64,000 nucleotides of DNA from G963662905 sp963676415 (GCA_963676415.1 OY781097.1:3968001-4032000); one strand, 5' to 3'. Positions 1 through 9,844 are shown, numbered from the stretch's first letter. Translations and numbers: made by a program. Notes: a model not told the origin generated them from the letters alone.

Positions 1-689
1 TCTTTCTTCATTGCAACAATAGTGCTTAGATAATCCAAAAGTATAGCATTATTATTTACTCTACCAATACTATCGCACATATCATAGCCAGGATACTTAT
101 CATCTTTCCAATCCTTTAAAGTCCATGGTTCTGTGTCAGCATAAACCCCGTCAAAGTGGGCAAATTTTGAACCAAAATTATATGCTTCAGAAACCCTAAC
201 GTTTTTCTGATAATAGGATAAATACCTTATTTTCCTGAGTATTTTTTCTTTATTATAATTCATATTTTGATTAACATTGGACATCTCAAAGTTCATAGCT
301 ATGACTTTTATTTCATTTCGATATGCGCTATCAATAAAACTCACTACCTTTCTTTGGTATGCAGATGTATCGCCGTTTCTAGGGATCATTCTAAGCCCAA
401 GATTTAAACTATCCGGTTCATAAGCGGATTGTGATATCCTAATTGACAAAATAATAGTATTAAACCCTTTATTCTTAACATTATTAATAATTGTAGTATT
501 GCTGTTTTCCCAAAACGGATCATGGTATAACATTACAGCCTTGTATTCAGGATAGACAGTTGGGTCTGTTTGAGAAAAAGACTTGCTATGACATAGTATT
601 ATAAACATAATGGCCAGAACTACTTTTGTCAAAATCGCTTTCATTTGCTTTAGAGATTGATACTTTCTTCTTAATGTTTTGTTTTTCAT
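1..689 (-). CDS. Family B secreted protein B0 (partial, C-terminus beyond window)
   Basis: The reading frame is open from an ATG at 689 to the window edge and encodes about 229 residues. After a basic, long leader it has a hydrophobic export segment (residues 18-38) ending in SFSQ. It then has the features of its paralogues at 8192-9721 and 12275-14947: a YKAVMLYHDPFW-type strand, KGFNTI, a YYQKNVRV segment, and HFDGVYADTEPW, equivalent to HFDGIVINVEPW in B1. The pattern of beta strands and the Asp/Glu near strand 4 resemble TIM-barrel glycoside-hydrolase-like proteins, but no named family is certain. B1 ends in a T9SS sorting domain, so the missing part of B0 probably does as well. The substrate is unknown. 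Confidence 0.75.
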   Translation of the reverse strand, partial: MKNKTLRRKYQSLKQMKAILTKVVLAIMFIILCHSKSFSQTDPTVYPEYKAVMLYHDPFWENSNTTIINNVKNKGFNTIILSIRISQSAYEPDSLNLGLRMIPRNGDTSAYQRKVVSFIDSAYRNEIKVIAMNFEMSNVNQNMNYNKEKILRKIRYLSYYQKNVRVSEAYNFGSKFAHFDGVYADTEPWTLKDWKDDKYPGYDMCDSIGRVNNNAILLDYLSTIVAMKK

Positions 690-813
690 TTTCTAAGTTT
701 TAAAATTTGATGGGTACAGCTTAACAATATAATAAATTCATAATGAACAGAATAAGAAAATTGCGATGGGCTTAATAGAAAACAATCTTTGTTTATCTCG
801 AAAGACTACAAAA

Positions 814-844
814 CAAAAGTATGTAATTAATATGAAACAGCAAG
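814..844 (-). promoter_or_regulatory. Bacteroidetes-type promoter of B0
   Basis: On the minus strand, CTTG at 844-841 is followed 19 nt later by TACTTTTG at 821-814, matching the TTTG-N19-TANNTTTG sigma consensus. The same arrangement, with nearly identical surroundings, precedes B1. This shows that the promoter region was duplicated with the gene. Confidence 0.6.
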
Positions 845-875
845 GAAGTTTTGTAACTTTTTTGTTAACTTCCCA

Positions 876-1229
876 TTATTGTTTTATAATTTTTTCACTG
901 AAACTCTCGCCTCCAGCCACCAAAGTACACACATAAGCCCCCGGCGCCAAATCATGTGTTTGCATAAGGAAACGGCTTGCCCGGCCATGCAGCATGATTT
1001 TGCTTTGGCGGACAATCTTTCCGTTCATATCGGTTAGCTGAAGTGTGGCTTCACCTTGATAATCCAGGTTTATGCTGATTTGCAGGCTGCTGGAAAAGGG
1101 ATTACCTTCTATTGAGAAAGCTTTTTGCTCCGAATGGGTTGGGATGGGCTCGATGCCTACAGGCAGGCCATCGCCGAGGTAGAGCAGGCGGTTTGGCGTG
1201 ATACCTTTTAAAATTACAAACAACAGCAC
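876..1229 (-). pseudogene. Truncated family A remnant (T9SS tail only)
   Basis: From about 1193 down to the stop at 876 the frame encodes roughly 105 residues that match the C-terminal ends of A1 and A2 almost exactly. They include GDGLPVGIEPI, the DMNGKIVRQSKIM block and ARSRFLMQTHDLAPGAYVCTLVAGG-type text of the sorting domain. The propeller and signal peptide are absent, and the sequence upstream is unrelated AT-rich DNA. This is a 5'-deleted relic of a full family A gene. The last bases and the sequence after the stop match the 3' end of A2 at 9907, so A0-B0 corresponds to A2-B1. It is probably not expressed, since it has neither a leader nor a promoter. Confidence 0.8.
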
Positions 1230-1326
1230 TTAACTCATTCACACAGAAAAAGATAGTGTTCACACAACAATACAATGAATAAACAAAAATTCATCAATCA
1301 ATTTGCATTATTCAGAGTTATTTTAT

Positions 1327-1334
1327 TAATTTTG
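1327..1334 (+). promoter_or_regulatory. Candidate -7 element of the 1380-5720 operon
   Basis: TAATTTTG matches the TANNTTTG consensus and lies 46 bp before the start codon at 1380. A TTTG is present at 1302-1305, although its spacing of 21 nt is slightly long. Confidence 0.45.
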
Positions 1335-1379
1335 ATACAGCATTTGCAACAACCATTAGAAATATTCTTATAAAAAAGC

Positions 1380-2834
1380 ATGAAAAAAAACAGAATAACC
1401 TTTAGCATTGTTTTTGTCTTCTTATTTACCCATGGCTTTGCCCAGCAGTGGACGGAGCCGGTTACCATAACGAACATGGAAGGACATGATTATGCAGCTG
1501 ATTTTACTGTGGACAATAATGGCGTAATCCATTGTGTTTGGGTCAACAATCCTGATTATTGGAACAAATGGGTGTATTATTCCTATTCTGAAGACGATGG
1601 GCAGACCTGGTCGCAAGCCGAAAAGGTGTCCGAAATGGATTCCATATGGAGACATGAGCTTCGTATTGTGCATGATTCTGAAAATAATCTCTACTTTTCG
1701 TATATACATAATTACCGATCGGTTTATGAATCGGTTGTGCTGATGCATAAAAGGGTGAATGGCCATTGGAGCGAGGGGGACACCATAAGTGGGGACTACT
1801 ACGGAATTCTTAGAAACCAATTGGCCATAGACCATAACAATCGTTTGTATTCATTGTTCAGTTGGGTCAATGAAACCTATATGAGCTATTGCGATAATGA
1901 TCAATGGAGCGATTTTATAAAAATTCCAGAAGGAACACAGGATGGGGTTATTGTGAAAGACGTTGCAGTGGATAATGAAAATATGCTTCACGCTTTGTTT
2001 ATTTATAGAAAATACGGCACTACCAACGATTCTTGTTATGCACTATATCAAAAATTTGATGGGCAAAATAGGATAGTAAATGAAATTTGTGGAGGTCCAA
2101 TGCGGGGAAGGTCTAATGATTGGGGGATCGATACAGATACAGGCAATAAGCCGCATATTACATATTGGGAATGTGATCCATTGCATGTAGGTGTCCCTCT
2201 GGATACAACCATTTATAGGTACCGTTCAGATGAGGGATGGTCATTGCCTGAAACTGTGGTTACCGATCCCATGTATATGCAAATCGTTTTAGATCAAAAT
2301 AATTGCCCTCATATTTTTGATAAAGAAAAAGAAGGAGATGGCTATATGCTTGTACATCACTATAAAACTGAGGGGAAATGGGGAGGTTTTGTAGTGGCTG
2401 AAACCCATAAAGGAGGCATATCGTATGCTGTTGATAGGTATTTAAACAAACTGTTTGTGATACATACAAGTGACATTTATAGCTTTGAGAATACCCTCAA
2501 CCTGGAATTCACAAAAACTGATATTACCATTGGAACCGGGCATGAAATAGAGACACCTTCATTTGACCTCAATTTATTCCCCAACCCCTTCGCCCATGAG
2601 CTGCATATAAAATTTGAAATCAATAATCCGGGCAGCTTAAGTGTATGTGTTTATGATTATAGCGGCAAGCTGATAAAAACACTGCTCGATACTGAAGGGG
2701 AAACAGGGAAATATGAGCTTGCCTGGGACGGGATCGGCCAGAACGGGCAAAAACAAAGCAGCGGCGCTTATCTTTTAAGGCTGCGCTGCGGCAATAGGAT
2801 TTTGAGCAAAGGAATTCAACTTATAAACCCATAA
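1380..2834 (+). CDS. Secreted Asp-box (sialidase-like) propeller protein with T9SS tail
   Basis: 484 residues. A signal peptide occupies residues 1-21 (hydrophobic, ending HGFAQQ). The body has repeated WS/VW strands and an Asp box (SEDDGQTW near residue 75) of the kind found in BNR/sialidase propellers. No complete sialidase catalytic set was recognised, so enzymatic activity is not claimed. The C-terminus from about residue 400 reads LNLFPNPFAHEL, then a FlgD/Ig-like fold (VYDYSGKLIKTL, YELAWDGIGQNGQ, SSGAYLLRL). This is a type A T9SS sorting domain, predicting export across the outer membrane and surface attachment or release. The downstream protease-like gene starts 12 bp after the stop, so the two are probably co-transcribed. 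Confidence 0.75.
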   Translation: MKKNRITFSIVFVFLFTHGFAQQWTEPVTITNMEGHDYAADFTVDNNGVIHCVWVNNPDYWNKWVYYSYSEDDGQTWSQAEKVSEMDSIWRHELRIVHDSENNLYFSYIHNYRSVYESVVLMHKRVNGHWSEGDTISGDYYGILRNQLAIDHNNRLYSLFSWVNETYMSYCDNDQWSDFIKIPEGTQDGVIVKDVAVDNENMLHALFIYRKYGTTNDSCYALYQKFDGQNRIVNEICGGPMRGRSNDWGIDTDTGNKPHITYWECDPLHVGVPLDTTIYRYRSDEGWSLPETVVTDPMYMQIVLDQNNCPHIFDKEKEGDGYMLVHHYKTEGKWGGFVVAETHKGGISYAVDRYLNKLFVIHTSDIYSFENTLNLEFTKTDITIGTGHEIETPSFDLNLFPNPFAHELHIKFEINNPGSLSVCVYDYSGKLIKTLLDTEGETGKYELAWDGIGQNGQKQSSGAYLLRLRCGNRILSKGIQLINP

Positions 2835-2846
2835 ACCATAAAAATT

Positions 2847-5720
2847 ATGAAAAAGTTAAATTTGTTTTTAGTTTTAATGTGCTTCACTGTTTTGGCCTTC
2901 AGCCAGGAACGTTATGCTGTACTGATTTGCGGAGAAAAACCCACACAATACACCCGGGTGGCTGGAGATAATGTTGGCTGGGCTGCCCCTGGCGACACAA
3001 TAAAAGACGAGTTTTGGAACGATACCTTTCTTCATTGGGAGATGCTGGTTCAAAAGCTGGGCTATGATGACGATAATGTGTTTGTGCTTTATTATGATGG
3101 CCTTGATTATGTAGGCTCTAATTTGGATGGTAGGTATAAGGCTTTTACACCTTATACTCACATTACAGATTACAGTGCCATAAAATCGAATGTTGAAATG
3201 GTTTTCAATGGTTTGGCCAATGGTGATAGCAATAATAGTATTCCAAAACTAACCAAAGATGACTTTCTGTTTGTTTGGACCTTTGGCCATGGCAAATTCG
3301 AGGAGACGGTAACTGGCTATCCGTCTTTATGTGTGCCCCGACCTGATTTTGCTACGGGTACAAGTGACTATATTACTATTTATGAAATGGCTCAGCTTAC
3401 AAATCCGATTAATACAAACAAAAAAGTATTTTGGATGCAGAATTGCTTGGGGGGGCTATTTGCTGCAACACTGGAAGACCCCAATACTGTATTTCATTCG
3501 GCTGCGGCGGCAATTGGTACACTTAATGAAAAAAAGGCTCAACCCGCAGACAATAACTGGGATGTAGAGAATGAACTATTAGGAACGGGTGCAAACAGAA
3601 GGGCTTATCAACATGGGGAATTTGATTTTCATAATTATTCTGCTACATTAGGTTATGCTCCGGATAATAATAAATTCAATTATGGTTCAGAACTGTTTTC
3701 TGATGCAGATGCCAATAATGATAACGTAACAAGTACTTATGAATCCTGGATATGGGAATCCACACACGAAACAAGGATTGAAATACCTCACTATAGCGAT
3801 CTGGGTTCAATAGGTTCCACCACCTCCCTGCGTTTCCCCACCCTGATGTTCGAGAACATCACCAGCAGCAAAAACCATAGAGGGATCATAGGCGTAACAA
3901 AAGATGTGCGCATTATGCCCGGCCAAACCCTTACGCTCTACGATAAAGCCAAAGTGCATTTTATCAACGATGCAAAAATCACCGTGGAAGCCGGTGCCAG
4001 TTTGGTAATCGGTGATAATGTGGAGTTTATCATGGATGATCCGCACGGCACTTCCGACCCATCGCATTCTGCCTTACTTGTGCGCGGAAACATCAGCTTC
4101 GGCAGCGATATCAAATTCAGTTCCAAAAACGGCCACAACTGGAAAGGCCTGGACTTTGATGCCATGACCACATCCTATAGCTTGCAGGGAATAGAATTCG
4201 ACCACTGCGGCATCTATGGCTCGGCAAGGCTTACGGTAAGTAACTGCACCTTCGATAATGCCCATGTGAGCCTGCGCAGCAGTACCAGCAGTTTCAGCCA
4301 GTGCAATTTCACCAATTCGTCCATCTATGCCAATGTTGCCACTTCTTTGCATACACTGGAGGTAAACAACTGTTCATTTGACGGTACCAACGAAGATTAT
4401 GTCATCTACCTGAGCGATTATCAGGATTTTGATATTTCCGGCAACAGCATCAGCTATTCTTCCGGCGACGGCATCAGCCTGTATTATTGCGGACATGGCG
4501 GTATTTCCATGGAGGGTATCAGCAATAACGACATAATCTGTTCGGCCACTTCGGGCACACATTATGGAGTCATTGCCTATCAAACAGATGTAGATATCAC
4601 CAATAATACCATCAACGGGAACAGCATTGGCGTGGCCAGCCTCAACAGCAGCAGCAGTTTGCTTACCGGCCATACCTCGGTTGCCAGTCTGGCACAGCGC
4701 ATTACCGGCAATTCGCAATACCAGGTATATGCCACATCATCCTCTTTCCCACATACCTTTGAGCACAATATCATTTATGGTTCTTCGTCCCCTTATGTGT
4801 ATGCGGCAGGTTTTTATACCCCGGCATCGCTTGATGTGCGCAACAACTACTGGGGCAGCAATTTCAACCCTTCATCGCACCTTTATCCATCGGCTGCCTA
4901 TGATTGGTTCCCGGTATGGACGCCAAACTCCTATATGCTGAAAGAATCCGGCCCACAGGACATGCTCTGGCAAGCCATGGAACTGGTGGAAAACGGGAAT
5001 TATGCACAGGCTGAAAACATCCTGAAAGGGATTATCGACGGTTATCCCGAAGGCGAAGAAGCCATCAGCGCAACAAAAGTGCTTTATAAAATGCAGGCAA
5101 AACATAATAGTGATTATACAGGCCTGAAGCAATATTTTCAATCCACATTAGAGCTTACCGAAGACACGGCACGCATGTTCAGGTTGCTGAGGTCGATGGT
5201 TTGCTGGTGCGATGTAAAAAGCGGCAGCCTGCACCAGGCCCTTTCGGGTTTCAACCAGATCATTGCCGATCCTTTTGATTATCCGGACCAAATTTTTGCC
5301 GAACTTGACAAGCAGTATGTTGAAGAACTTGTTGCTGCACAAGCTAACCTAAAGTCTGATGAAGCAGGCCGGAATACTTTGGCTGCCCGTCAGTTTGAGC
5401 TTACCCGCGATTTGTTTGGCAAAGAAAAGGGTATGGACGAATGGCTTTCTGAAGAGAGCCCCTTAGCAGACCTAAGCGCCTATCAAAAAACATCGGGAAC
5501 AGCTACCATGCAGTTTGATTCAGAAGTTTCCGGTGAAATAGAGATCAGCCTCTACAGTATTGACGGCAGGCTTTGCCAGCAGTGGCACGTAAGTATTCAA
5601 AAAGGCGCAAACCAAATAGATGTGGAACTGAATTCAGTACCGAAAGGGGTTCATTTGGTCAGTCTGCGTTCGGTAGGTGGGCAATTTTATGGCAGTGTGA
5701 AGCTAAGCATTGGACTGTAA
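2847..5720 (+). CDS. Secreted caspase-fold (C13/gingipain-like) protease with beta-helix and T9SS tail
   Basis: 957 residues. The signal peptide covers 1-19 (ending AFSQ). Residues 22-330 resemble clan CD cysteine peptidases: a YAVLICGE strand, then a hydrophobic strand ending in H148-G (FLFVWTFGHGK), then a strand ending in C200 (VFWMQNCLGG). This is the usual His then Cys order of the caspase/legumain/gingipain fold. Residues about 340-690 are a right-handed parallel beta-helix with repeats such as DISGNSISYSSGDGISLYYC. About 700-860 is helical and TPR-like. The last 85 residues form a divergent T9SS-type domain (IDGRLCQQW, VPKGVHLVSL). The gene directly follows the Asp-box gene. Substrate and true activity are inferred, and a catalytically inactive C13-like relative is possible. 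Confidence 0.7.
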   Translation: MKKLNLFLVLMCFTVLAFSQERYAVLICGEKPTQYTRVAGDNVGWAAPGDTIKDEFWNDTFLHWEMLVQKLGYDDDNVFVLYYDGLDYVGSNLDGRYKAFTPYTHITDYSAIKSNVEMVFNGLANGDSNNSIPKLTKDDFLFVWTFGHGKFEETVTGYPSLCVPRPDFATGTSDYITIYEMAQLTNPINTNKKVFWMQNCLGGLFAATLEDPNTVFHSAAAAIGTLNEKKAQPADNNWDVENELLGTGANRRAYQHGEFDFHNYSATLGYAPDNNKFNYGSELFSDADANNDNVTSTYESWIWESTHETRIEIPHYSDLGSIGSTTSLRFPTLMFENITSSKNHRGIIGVTKDVRIMPGQTLTLYDKAKVHFINDAKITVEAGASLVIGDNVEFIMDDPHGTSDPSHSALLVRGNISFGSDIKFSSKNGHNWKGLDFDAMTTSYSLQGIEFDHCGIYGSARLTVSNCTFDNAHVSLRSSTSSFSQCNFTNSSIYANVATSLHTLEVNNCSFDGTNEDYVIYLSDYQDFDISGNSISYSSGDGISLYYCGHGGISMEGISNNDIICSATSGTHYGVIAYQTDVDITNNTINGNSIGVASLNSSSSLLTGHTSVASLAQRITGNSQYQVYATSSSFPHTFEHNIIYGSSSPYVYAAGFYTPASLDVRNNYWGSNFNPSSHLYPSAAYDWFPVWTPNSYMLKESGPQDMLWQAMELVENGNYAQAENILKGIIDGYPEGEEAISATKVLYKMQAKHNSDYTGLKQYFQSTLELTEDTARMFRLLRSMVCWCDVKSGSLHQALSGFNQIIADPFDYPDQIFAELDKQYVEELVAAQANLKSDEAGRNTLAARQFELTRDLFGKEKGMDEWLSEESPLADLSAYQKTSGTATMQFDSEVSGEIEISLYSIDGRLCQQWHVSIQKGANQIDVELNSVPKGVHLVSLRSVGGQFYGSVKLSIGL

Positions 5721-5802
5721 ATGTATAAAAACAAATCTCAATCCATGTAAAAAAAGGAGATGGTTAGCTTTTGCACTGAGCTCCACGAAGCGATTGACTC
5801 GA

Positions 5803-8115
5803 TTAAAAGGAAGTCAGCCCTTTTACTACTACTTCACTGAAACTCTCGCCCCCAGCCACCAAAGTACACACATAAGCCCCCGGCGCCAAATCATGCGTTT
5901 GCATAAGGAAACGGCTTGCCCGGCCATGCAACATGATTTTGCTTTGGCGGACAATCTTTCCGTTCATATCGGTAAGTTGGAGCGTTGCTTCACCCTGAAA
6001 TTCCAGCTTGATATTGATTTGCAAACTATTGGAAAAGGGATTGCCTTCTATTGCAAAAGCTTCTTGTTCTACATGGCTTTGGATGGGTTCGATGCCTACG
6101 GGCAGGCCGTCGCCAAAATACACCAATCGGCTTTCGCTGTGTGCATAATCATATTGAACGCAACCAAAGGCCCATACATGATGACCATCGGGATCAAGGC
6201 AAAGACCTTCCAGTAAAGGATAAGGACCATGCATTTCCCAGCTTTCATCATTTAATTGTTCACAAAACCATGAGATATGCAGATAATCGTAATGACCAAT
6301 TTTATAATTCTGATTGAATAGGGTTACCAATTGGCCATCACTTCGGATAAGCACATCAGCAATATAGCCGCTGTCGGGTGCAGTGTAAACCGGCAATGGA
6401 TCGTACAAAGGAACACGGATGCTTTCCCAAATGCCCGGATATTTTGCTTTATCCACCAAATACATGCTGTTGTTGCCGGATGCAAAGCCCATGCGCAAGG
6501 GAGCGAGGTTCAGGGAATATGCTTCCCATCCGTCCTCTTCTTCATCAAAAACATAATAGCTCCCATGTCCTGCTTCATCAGCACCAAATAGGGTTTTCCC
6601 GCCGGAATGGATATAGATATCATTCAGTTCCGAAAAAGCTGCCGGAAGTTGGAATTCTGTCAATTCTTGTTGCAAAGGCTGGTTGACAAAAAGTTTTGCT
6701 TCCTCATTTTCTTTTCCAAGCAAAAACAATTGATTGGAAGCCGCATATTCCATGTCCGTTAGGGAGAAATGATCAATATCCAGTTGGGTTTCCTGCCAGG
6801 AATTGCCCTTGTTTGTTGTACTAATAATAAAGGACAAACTATCTTCTTGCGCATAAACAGCGGCTTGTTGGCCGTATTTTGATGCCAACTGTAAGTCTTT
6901 GCCCGGAAAAGGGATGCTGTCGCGGCTATAAAAGTAATCCCGGCTCTGCAACATACGATCCTGCGTTTGGAGAAACATGCTGTTGCCCATGAAAAACATA
7001 TCATTAAAGGCATCAAAAAAATCCTGATGTACCGGATACCAGTTTTGCCCGTCCTGGGTTTGGATCATTGCATAATCATAAGGCACTTCGTTTTGATGGA
7101 TACGACCGGCAAAAAAAGCAATGGCCAAATCTTCTGTAAACGGATAAAGGGCTGTAACATTAGGACTATAAAAATAAGGAAAACCGGGCATGGTATTTAC
7201 GGTCCAATTATAGCCCCCGTCATGTGTAGTAATTATTTGAAATCCTCCACAATCCCCATCGCATGAACCGTAATAATAAAAAACGGAATCGTTCACTATT
7301 TTAAGTCCTTTAGGTTTAAAGGAGACAAATTCTTCCAAAACTAATTCCCAGCTTTCGCCGCAATCATCAGAACGAAGGAGTCCAGCTCCCCCTGAATATC
7401 GTGTTTTCTTATGTTCACTTTTGGTTATTATAATCTCTCCTGTTATCAAAAATGTTTGATCTTTCAGAAAATGCACTTCATCAACAAGGCCAAAATAATT
7501 TTGCGGACCGGCAGCCATCAGTTCAAAAAACAAACCTCCATTTGTTGTTTTATATACAAGCTGATCTTCATAATCACCGGCTATATAAATGCCTGTATCC
7601 ATATCTTTAAAAGCAACACCTAAAACTTTATCAGACTGATATATAAAAGGCTGTATGTTAATGCTTTTACTGCTCCAACTCTTTCCTCCATCTGTTGTCC
7701 TAAAAACCCGCTCCTCACTACATGCATAACCGTTCTGCTCATTCAGCATATCAATGCTTTTGGGCAGGAGTTTGATGCTGTCTGGCATGGCAAAGAGCAG
7801 TTCCCATGTATTTCCATAATCCATAGTTTTGAATAAACTGCTCTCAGAAGCTATAATGGCATTTGAACCGGAAAGCTTATGGATACTGAGCAGATGACCA
7901 CTTGTAAAAGGTGGTAATGTTTCCCAATCCTGCCCTTTGCTGGAAGTAGTCAGGACTGCGCCCCAGTTCCCTACCATAAGTCCATGCTCATCGTCCCAAA
8001 ATTCGATATCGTTGATGGTGGAGCCGGTAGGTTTAGGATTTGTCCAGTGGATTTGTTGGGCGAAATTTTGTGTTCCAAAAATTATAAAAAAAAATACGAT
8101 AATACTTTTTGTCAT
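5803..8115 (-). CDS. Family A protein A1: secreted YCF48/Asp-box propeller with T9SS tail
   Basis: 770 residues. The signal peptide (1-19) ends in FAQQ. Several Asp-box/YCF48-like repeats are visible, among them TTDGGKSW, TTNGG, SDDCGESW, THDGGYNW and TQDGQNW. The C-terminal 110 residues form the T9SS type A sorting domain (AFAIEGNPFSNSL, DMNGKIVRQSKIM, LAPGAYVCTL). A1 and A2 are nearly identical over the first 150 and last 390 residues but differ strongly between about 155 and 365. The usual role of such propellers is extracellular binding or scaffolding, and no enzyme motif was recognised. The protein ends VVVKGLTSF, while A2 ends KIIKQ, so the extreme 3' end was replaced, perhaps at the junction with the neighbouring convergent gene. 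Confidence 0.75.
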   Translation of the reverse strand: MTKSIIVFFFIIFGTQNFAQQIHWTNPKPTGSTINDIEFWDDEHGLMVGNWGAVLTTSSKGQDWETLPPFTSGHLLSIHKLSGSNAIIASESSLFKTMDYGNTWELLFAMPDSIKLLPKSIDMLNEQNGYACSEERVFRTTDGGKSWSSKSINIQPFIYQSDKVLGVAFKDMDTGIYIAGDYEDQLVYKTTNGGLFFELMAAGPQNYFGLVDEVHFLKDQTFLITGEIIITKSEHKKTRYSGGAGLLRSDDCGESWELVLEEFVSFKPKGLKIVNDSVFYYYGSCDGDCGGFQIITTHDGGYNWTVNTMPGFPYFYSPNVTALYPFTEDLAIAFFAGRIHQNEVPYDYAMIQTQDGQNWYPVHQDFFDAFNDMFFMGNSMFLQTQDRMLQSRDYFYSRDSIPFPGKDLQLASKYGQQAAVYAQEDSLSFIISTTNKGNSWQETQLDIDHFSLTDMEYAASNQLFLLGKENEEAKLFVNQPLQQELTEFQLPAAFSELNDIYIHSGGKTLFGADEAGHGSYYVFDEEEDGWEAYSLNLAPLRMGFASGNNSMYLVDKAKYPGIWESIRVPLYDPLPVYTAPDSGYIADVLIRSDGQLVTLFNQNYKIGHYDYLHISWFCEQLNDESWEMHGPYPLLEGLCLDPDGHHVWAFGCVQYDYAHSESRLVYFGDGLPVGIEPIQSHVEQEAFAIEGNPFSNSLQINIKLEFQGEATLQLTDMNGKIVRQSKIMLHGRASRFLMQTHDLAPGAYVCTLVAGGESFSEVVVKGLTSF

Positions 8116-8131
8116 GACTTAATGTTTGATA

Positions 8132-8139
8132 CAAATCTA
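8132..8139 (-). promoter_or_regulatory. -7 element of A1
   Basis: On the minus strand TAGATTTG (8139-8132) fits TANNTTTG and lies 17 bp before the ATG of A1. The same element precedes A2 at 12215-12222. It sits immediately after the terminator of B1. Confidence 0.5.
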
Positions 8140-8140
8140 A

Positions 8141-8172
8141 TAAAAAACACCCAGCACTGGATGTACTGAGTG
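8141..8172 (-). terminator. Terminator of B1
   Basis: On the minus strand CACTCAG (8172-8166) pairs with CTGGGTG (8154-8148) and is followed by six T residues. It lies 20-50 bp after the B1 stop codon, and a near-identical copy follows B2. Confidence 0.65.
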
Positions 8173-8191
8173 ATTTTCTATATCAAATGCC

Positions 8192-9721
8192 TTAATAGTT
8201 CCTTCTGATGAGAAAGGTTTGTCGGTTAACAATTTTACCATTTTCATCTAAAACTGTAAGTATGTATTTATTGGGCTTCAAAGCGGAAACATCAATAGTT
8301 TCACTATAAGATGTTAGGTGAGTATTAAAATTCAAGTCGTATATTATCGATTTGTCACCCTTCCATAAGCCTTTCAGATTGATCAATTTATCTGCAGGAT
8401 TTGGATATAAGAGAACCTGTCGTATATTGATATCTGTTGTATCTGTCATTGATTTGGTTATAGCAGCGCCACCACAATTAATGGGTGGTTGGACTATTGA
8501 TAAACCATGAGGCAATGCCATGGTATTTACATACTGAAAAGCAAAATAACCTCTGTAATTATCATTTTGCATGCAATAAGTTGGGCGATAATAAGTCTCA
8601 TACATCACATCTTTCATCTCAACCCATGTATCATACATATGTGCTGCATGTCCAACTAACATTGGAGCGGCATCAATCGGGATAACATCTCCAACCCCAT
8701 ACATTTCATCCGAAAAATAGTGTTTTTCATACCAATCGTAACACTTACCAAGCCCTTCTTCATTACTATATTGACCGGAATAACAAATGTCATTATAATT
8801 AGTCTTTATACAATCTTTACCAATACAAGTTGCACCTGCGCCTGGACAATATGTTTCTGGTAGTATTATGTCGAAATAGTGTTCGCCATCGCCTTGAATA
8901 CCACAGTATAGGCTAAAATCCCCGTTTGGAAAGTTTTGGGTTTGAGATAAATTGTGCCAGAGCCACTGCACCGTTCCCATATAAACATTATCCACGTTTT
9001 GCATGGTGTATCCGGATTCAATATAAGGATTGAAAAAACCATGTCCATTACCATCTGTTACTTCCATTTCGTCATAAATTTCTTTGACAAGACTTCTAAA
9101 GTTCCCTAAAACGGTATTATTGTCAGTTAAGGCAAATGAAGTACATAAATCGCTGTCCCAATTTGAAATTGTCCATGGCTCAACATTTATCACAATCCCA
9201 TCAAAATGCGCCTTTTTTGTTTTAAAATCAGGGTGATATAAAATATTTTCTTTTCTGACATGTGTCTGATAGTAAACCAAACACCGTGTTTTTTGAAGAA
9301 TCCTGTCTTTCATTGCTGCAATTGAAGTAAGATTACTTTCATCATTTTCAATGCCATATGCAAAAACCTTTATTCCTTTGTGGTAAGCTTTATCTACAAA
9401 ATCAACTACACTGTCAAGATAGTAAGGGTATCCAGAAAGATTATCATTAAGTCCTAAATCTTCCATATCTGGATTATTCGTTTTGGCATCCTTAAGATAT
9501 AAAAATATTGTGTTAAAGCCTTTATCCTGTACATTTTTCAAAATTTCATGGTTATCATAGATTTTGAAGGCATCCTTATAACCTACTATTATCGCTTTAT
9601 ACCTTGTAACCTGCCCAAGCGTAAGTCCACTGATAAATAAACTAAAAATTGCTACTAAAGCCAGGCCTTTCATATTTGAAGACCAATTGTTGAATTTGTT
9701 AAAAGATCTGTTGTTTTTCAT
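8192..9721 (-). CDS. Family B protein B1: secreted TIM-barrel-like protein with T9SS tail
   Basis: 509 residues. A long polar leader precedes the signal segment (residues 17-36, ending LTLGQV). The body has YKAIIVGYKD, KGFNTIFLYLKD, a KGIKVFAYGIE strand and HFDGIVINVEPW, an arrangement seen in TIM-barrel glycoside-hydrolase-like proteins with an acidic residue at the strand end. Cysteine-containing stretches (ETYCPGAGATCIGKDC) may form disulphides outside the cell. The last 80 residues, from VLLYPNPADKLINL, are a T9SS sorting domain. The first 36 residues are almost identical to those of B2 and the C-terminal third is also highly similar, while the region between is divergent. Substrate unknown; the enzymatic role is inferred from fold pattern only. 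Confidence 0.7.
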   Translation of the reverse strand: MKNNRSFNKFNNWSSNMKGLALVAIFSLFISGLTLGQVTRYKAIIVGYKDAFKIYDNHEILKNVQDKGFNTIFLYLKDAKTNNPDMEDLGLNDNLSGYPYYLDSVVDFVDKAYHKGIKVFAYGIENDESNLTSIAAMKDRILQKTRCLVYYQTHVRKENILYHPDFKTKKAHFDGIVINVEPWTISNWDSDLCTSFALTDNNTVLGNFRSLVKEIYDEMEVTDGNGHGFFNPYIESGYTMQNVDNVYMGTVQWLWHNLSQTQNFPNGDFSLYCGIQGDGEHYFDIILPETYCPGAGATCIGKDCIKTNYNDICYSGQYSNEEGLGKCYDWYEKHYFSDEMYGVGDVIPIDAAPMLVGHAAHMYDTWVEMKDVMYETYYRPTYCMQNDNYRGYFAFQYVNTMALPHGLSIVQPPINCGGAAITKSMTDTTDINIRQVLLYPNPADKLINLKGLWKGDKSIIYDLNFNTHLTSYSETIDVSALKPNKYILTVLDENGKIVNRQTFLIRRNY

Positions 9722-9844
9722 TTTCTAAGTTTTAAAATTTGATTAATCAGGTTAACAATATAATAAATTCATAATGAACCAAATAAAAAAAATAGCGATG
9801 GGCTTAATGGAAAAAATCTTTGCTTATTTCAAATGACTACGAAA

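Noticed and set aside
5710..6216. 168-residue plus-strand frame at the 3' end of A1
   Set aside because: It is the reverse frame of the conserved T9SS tail; a shorter form appears opposite A2. No domain, and it starts in the upstream gene's end.
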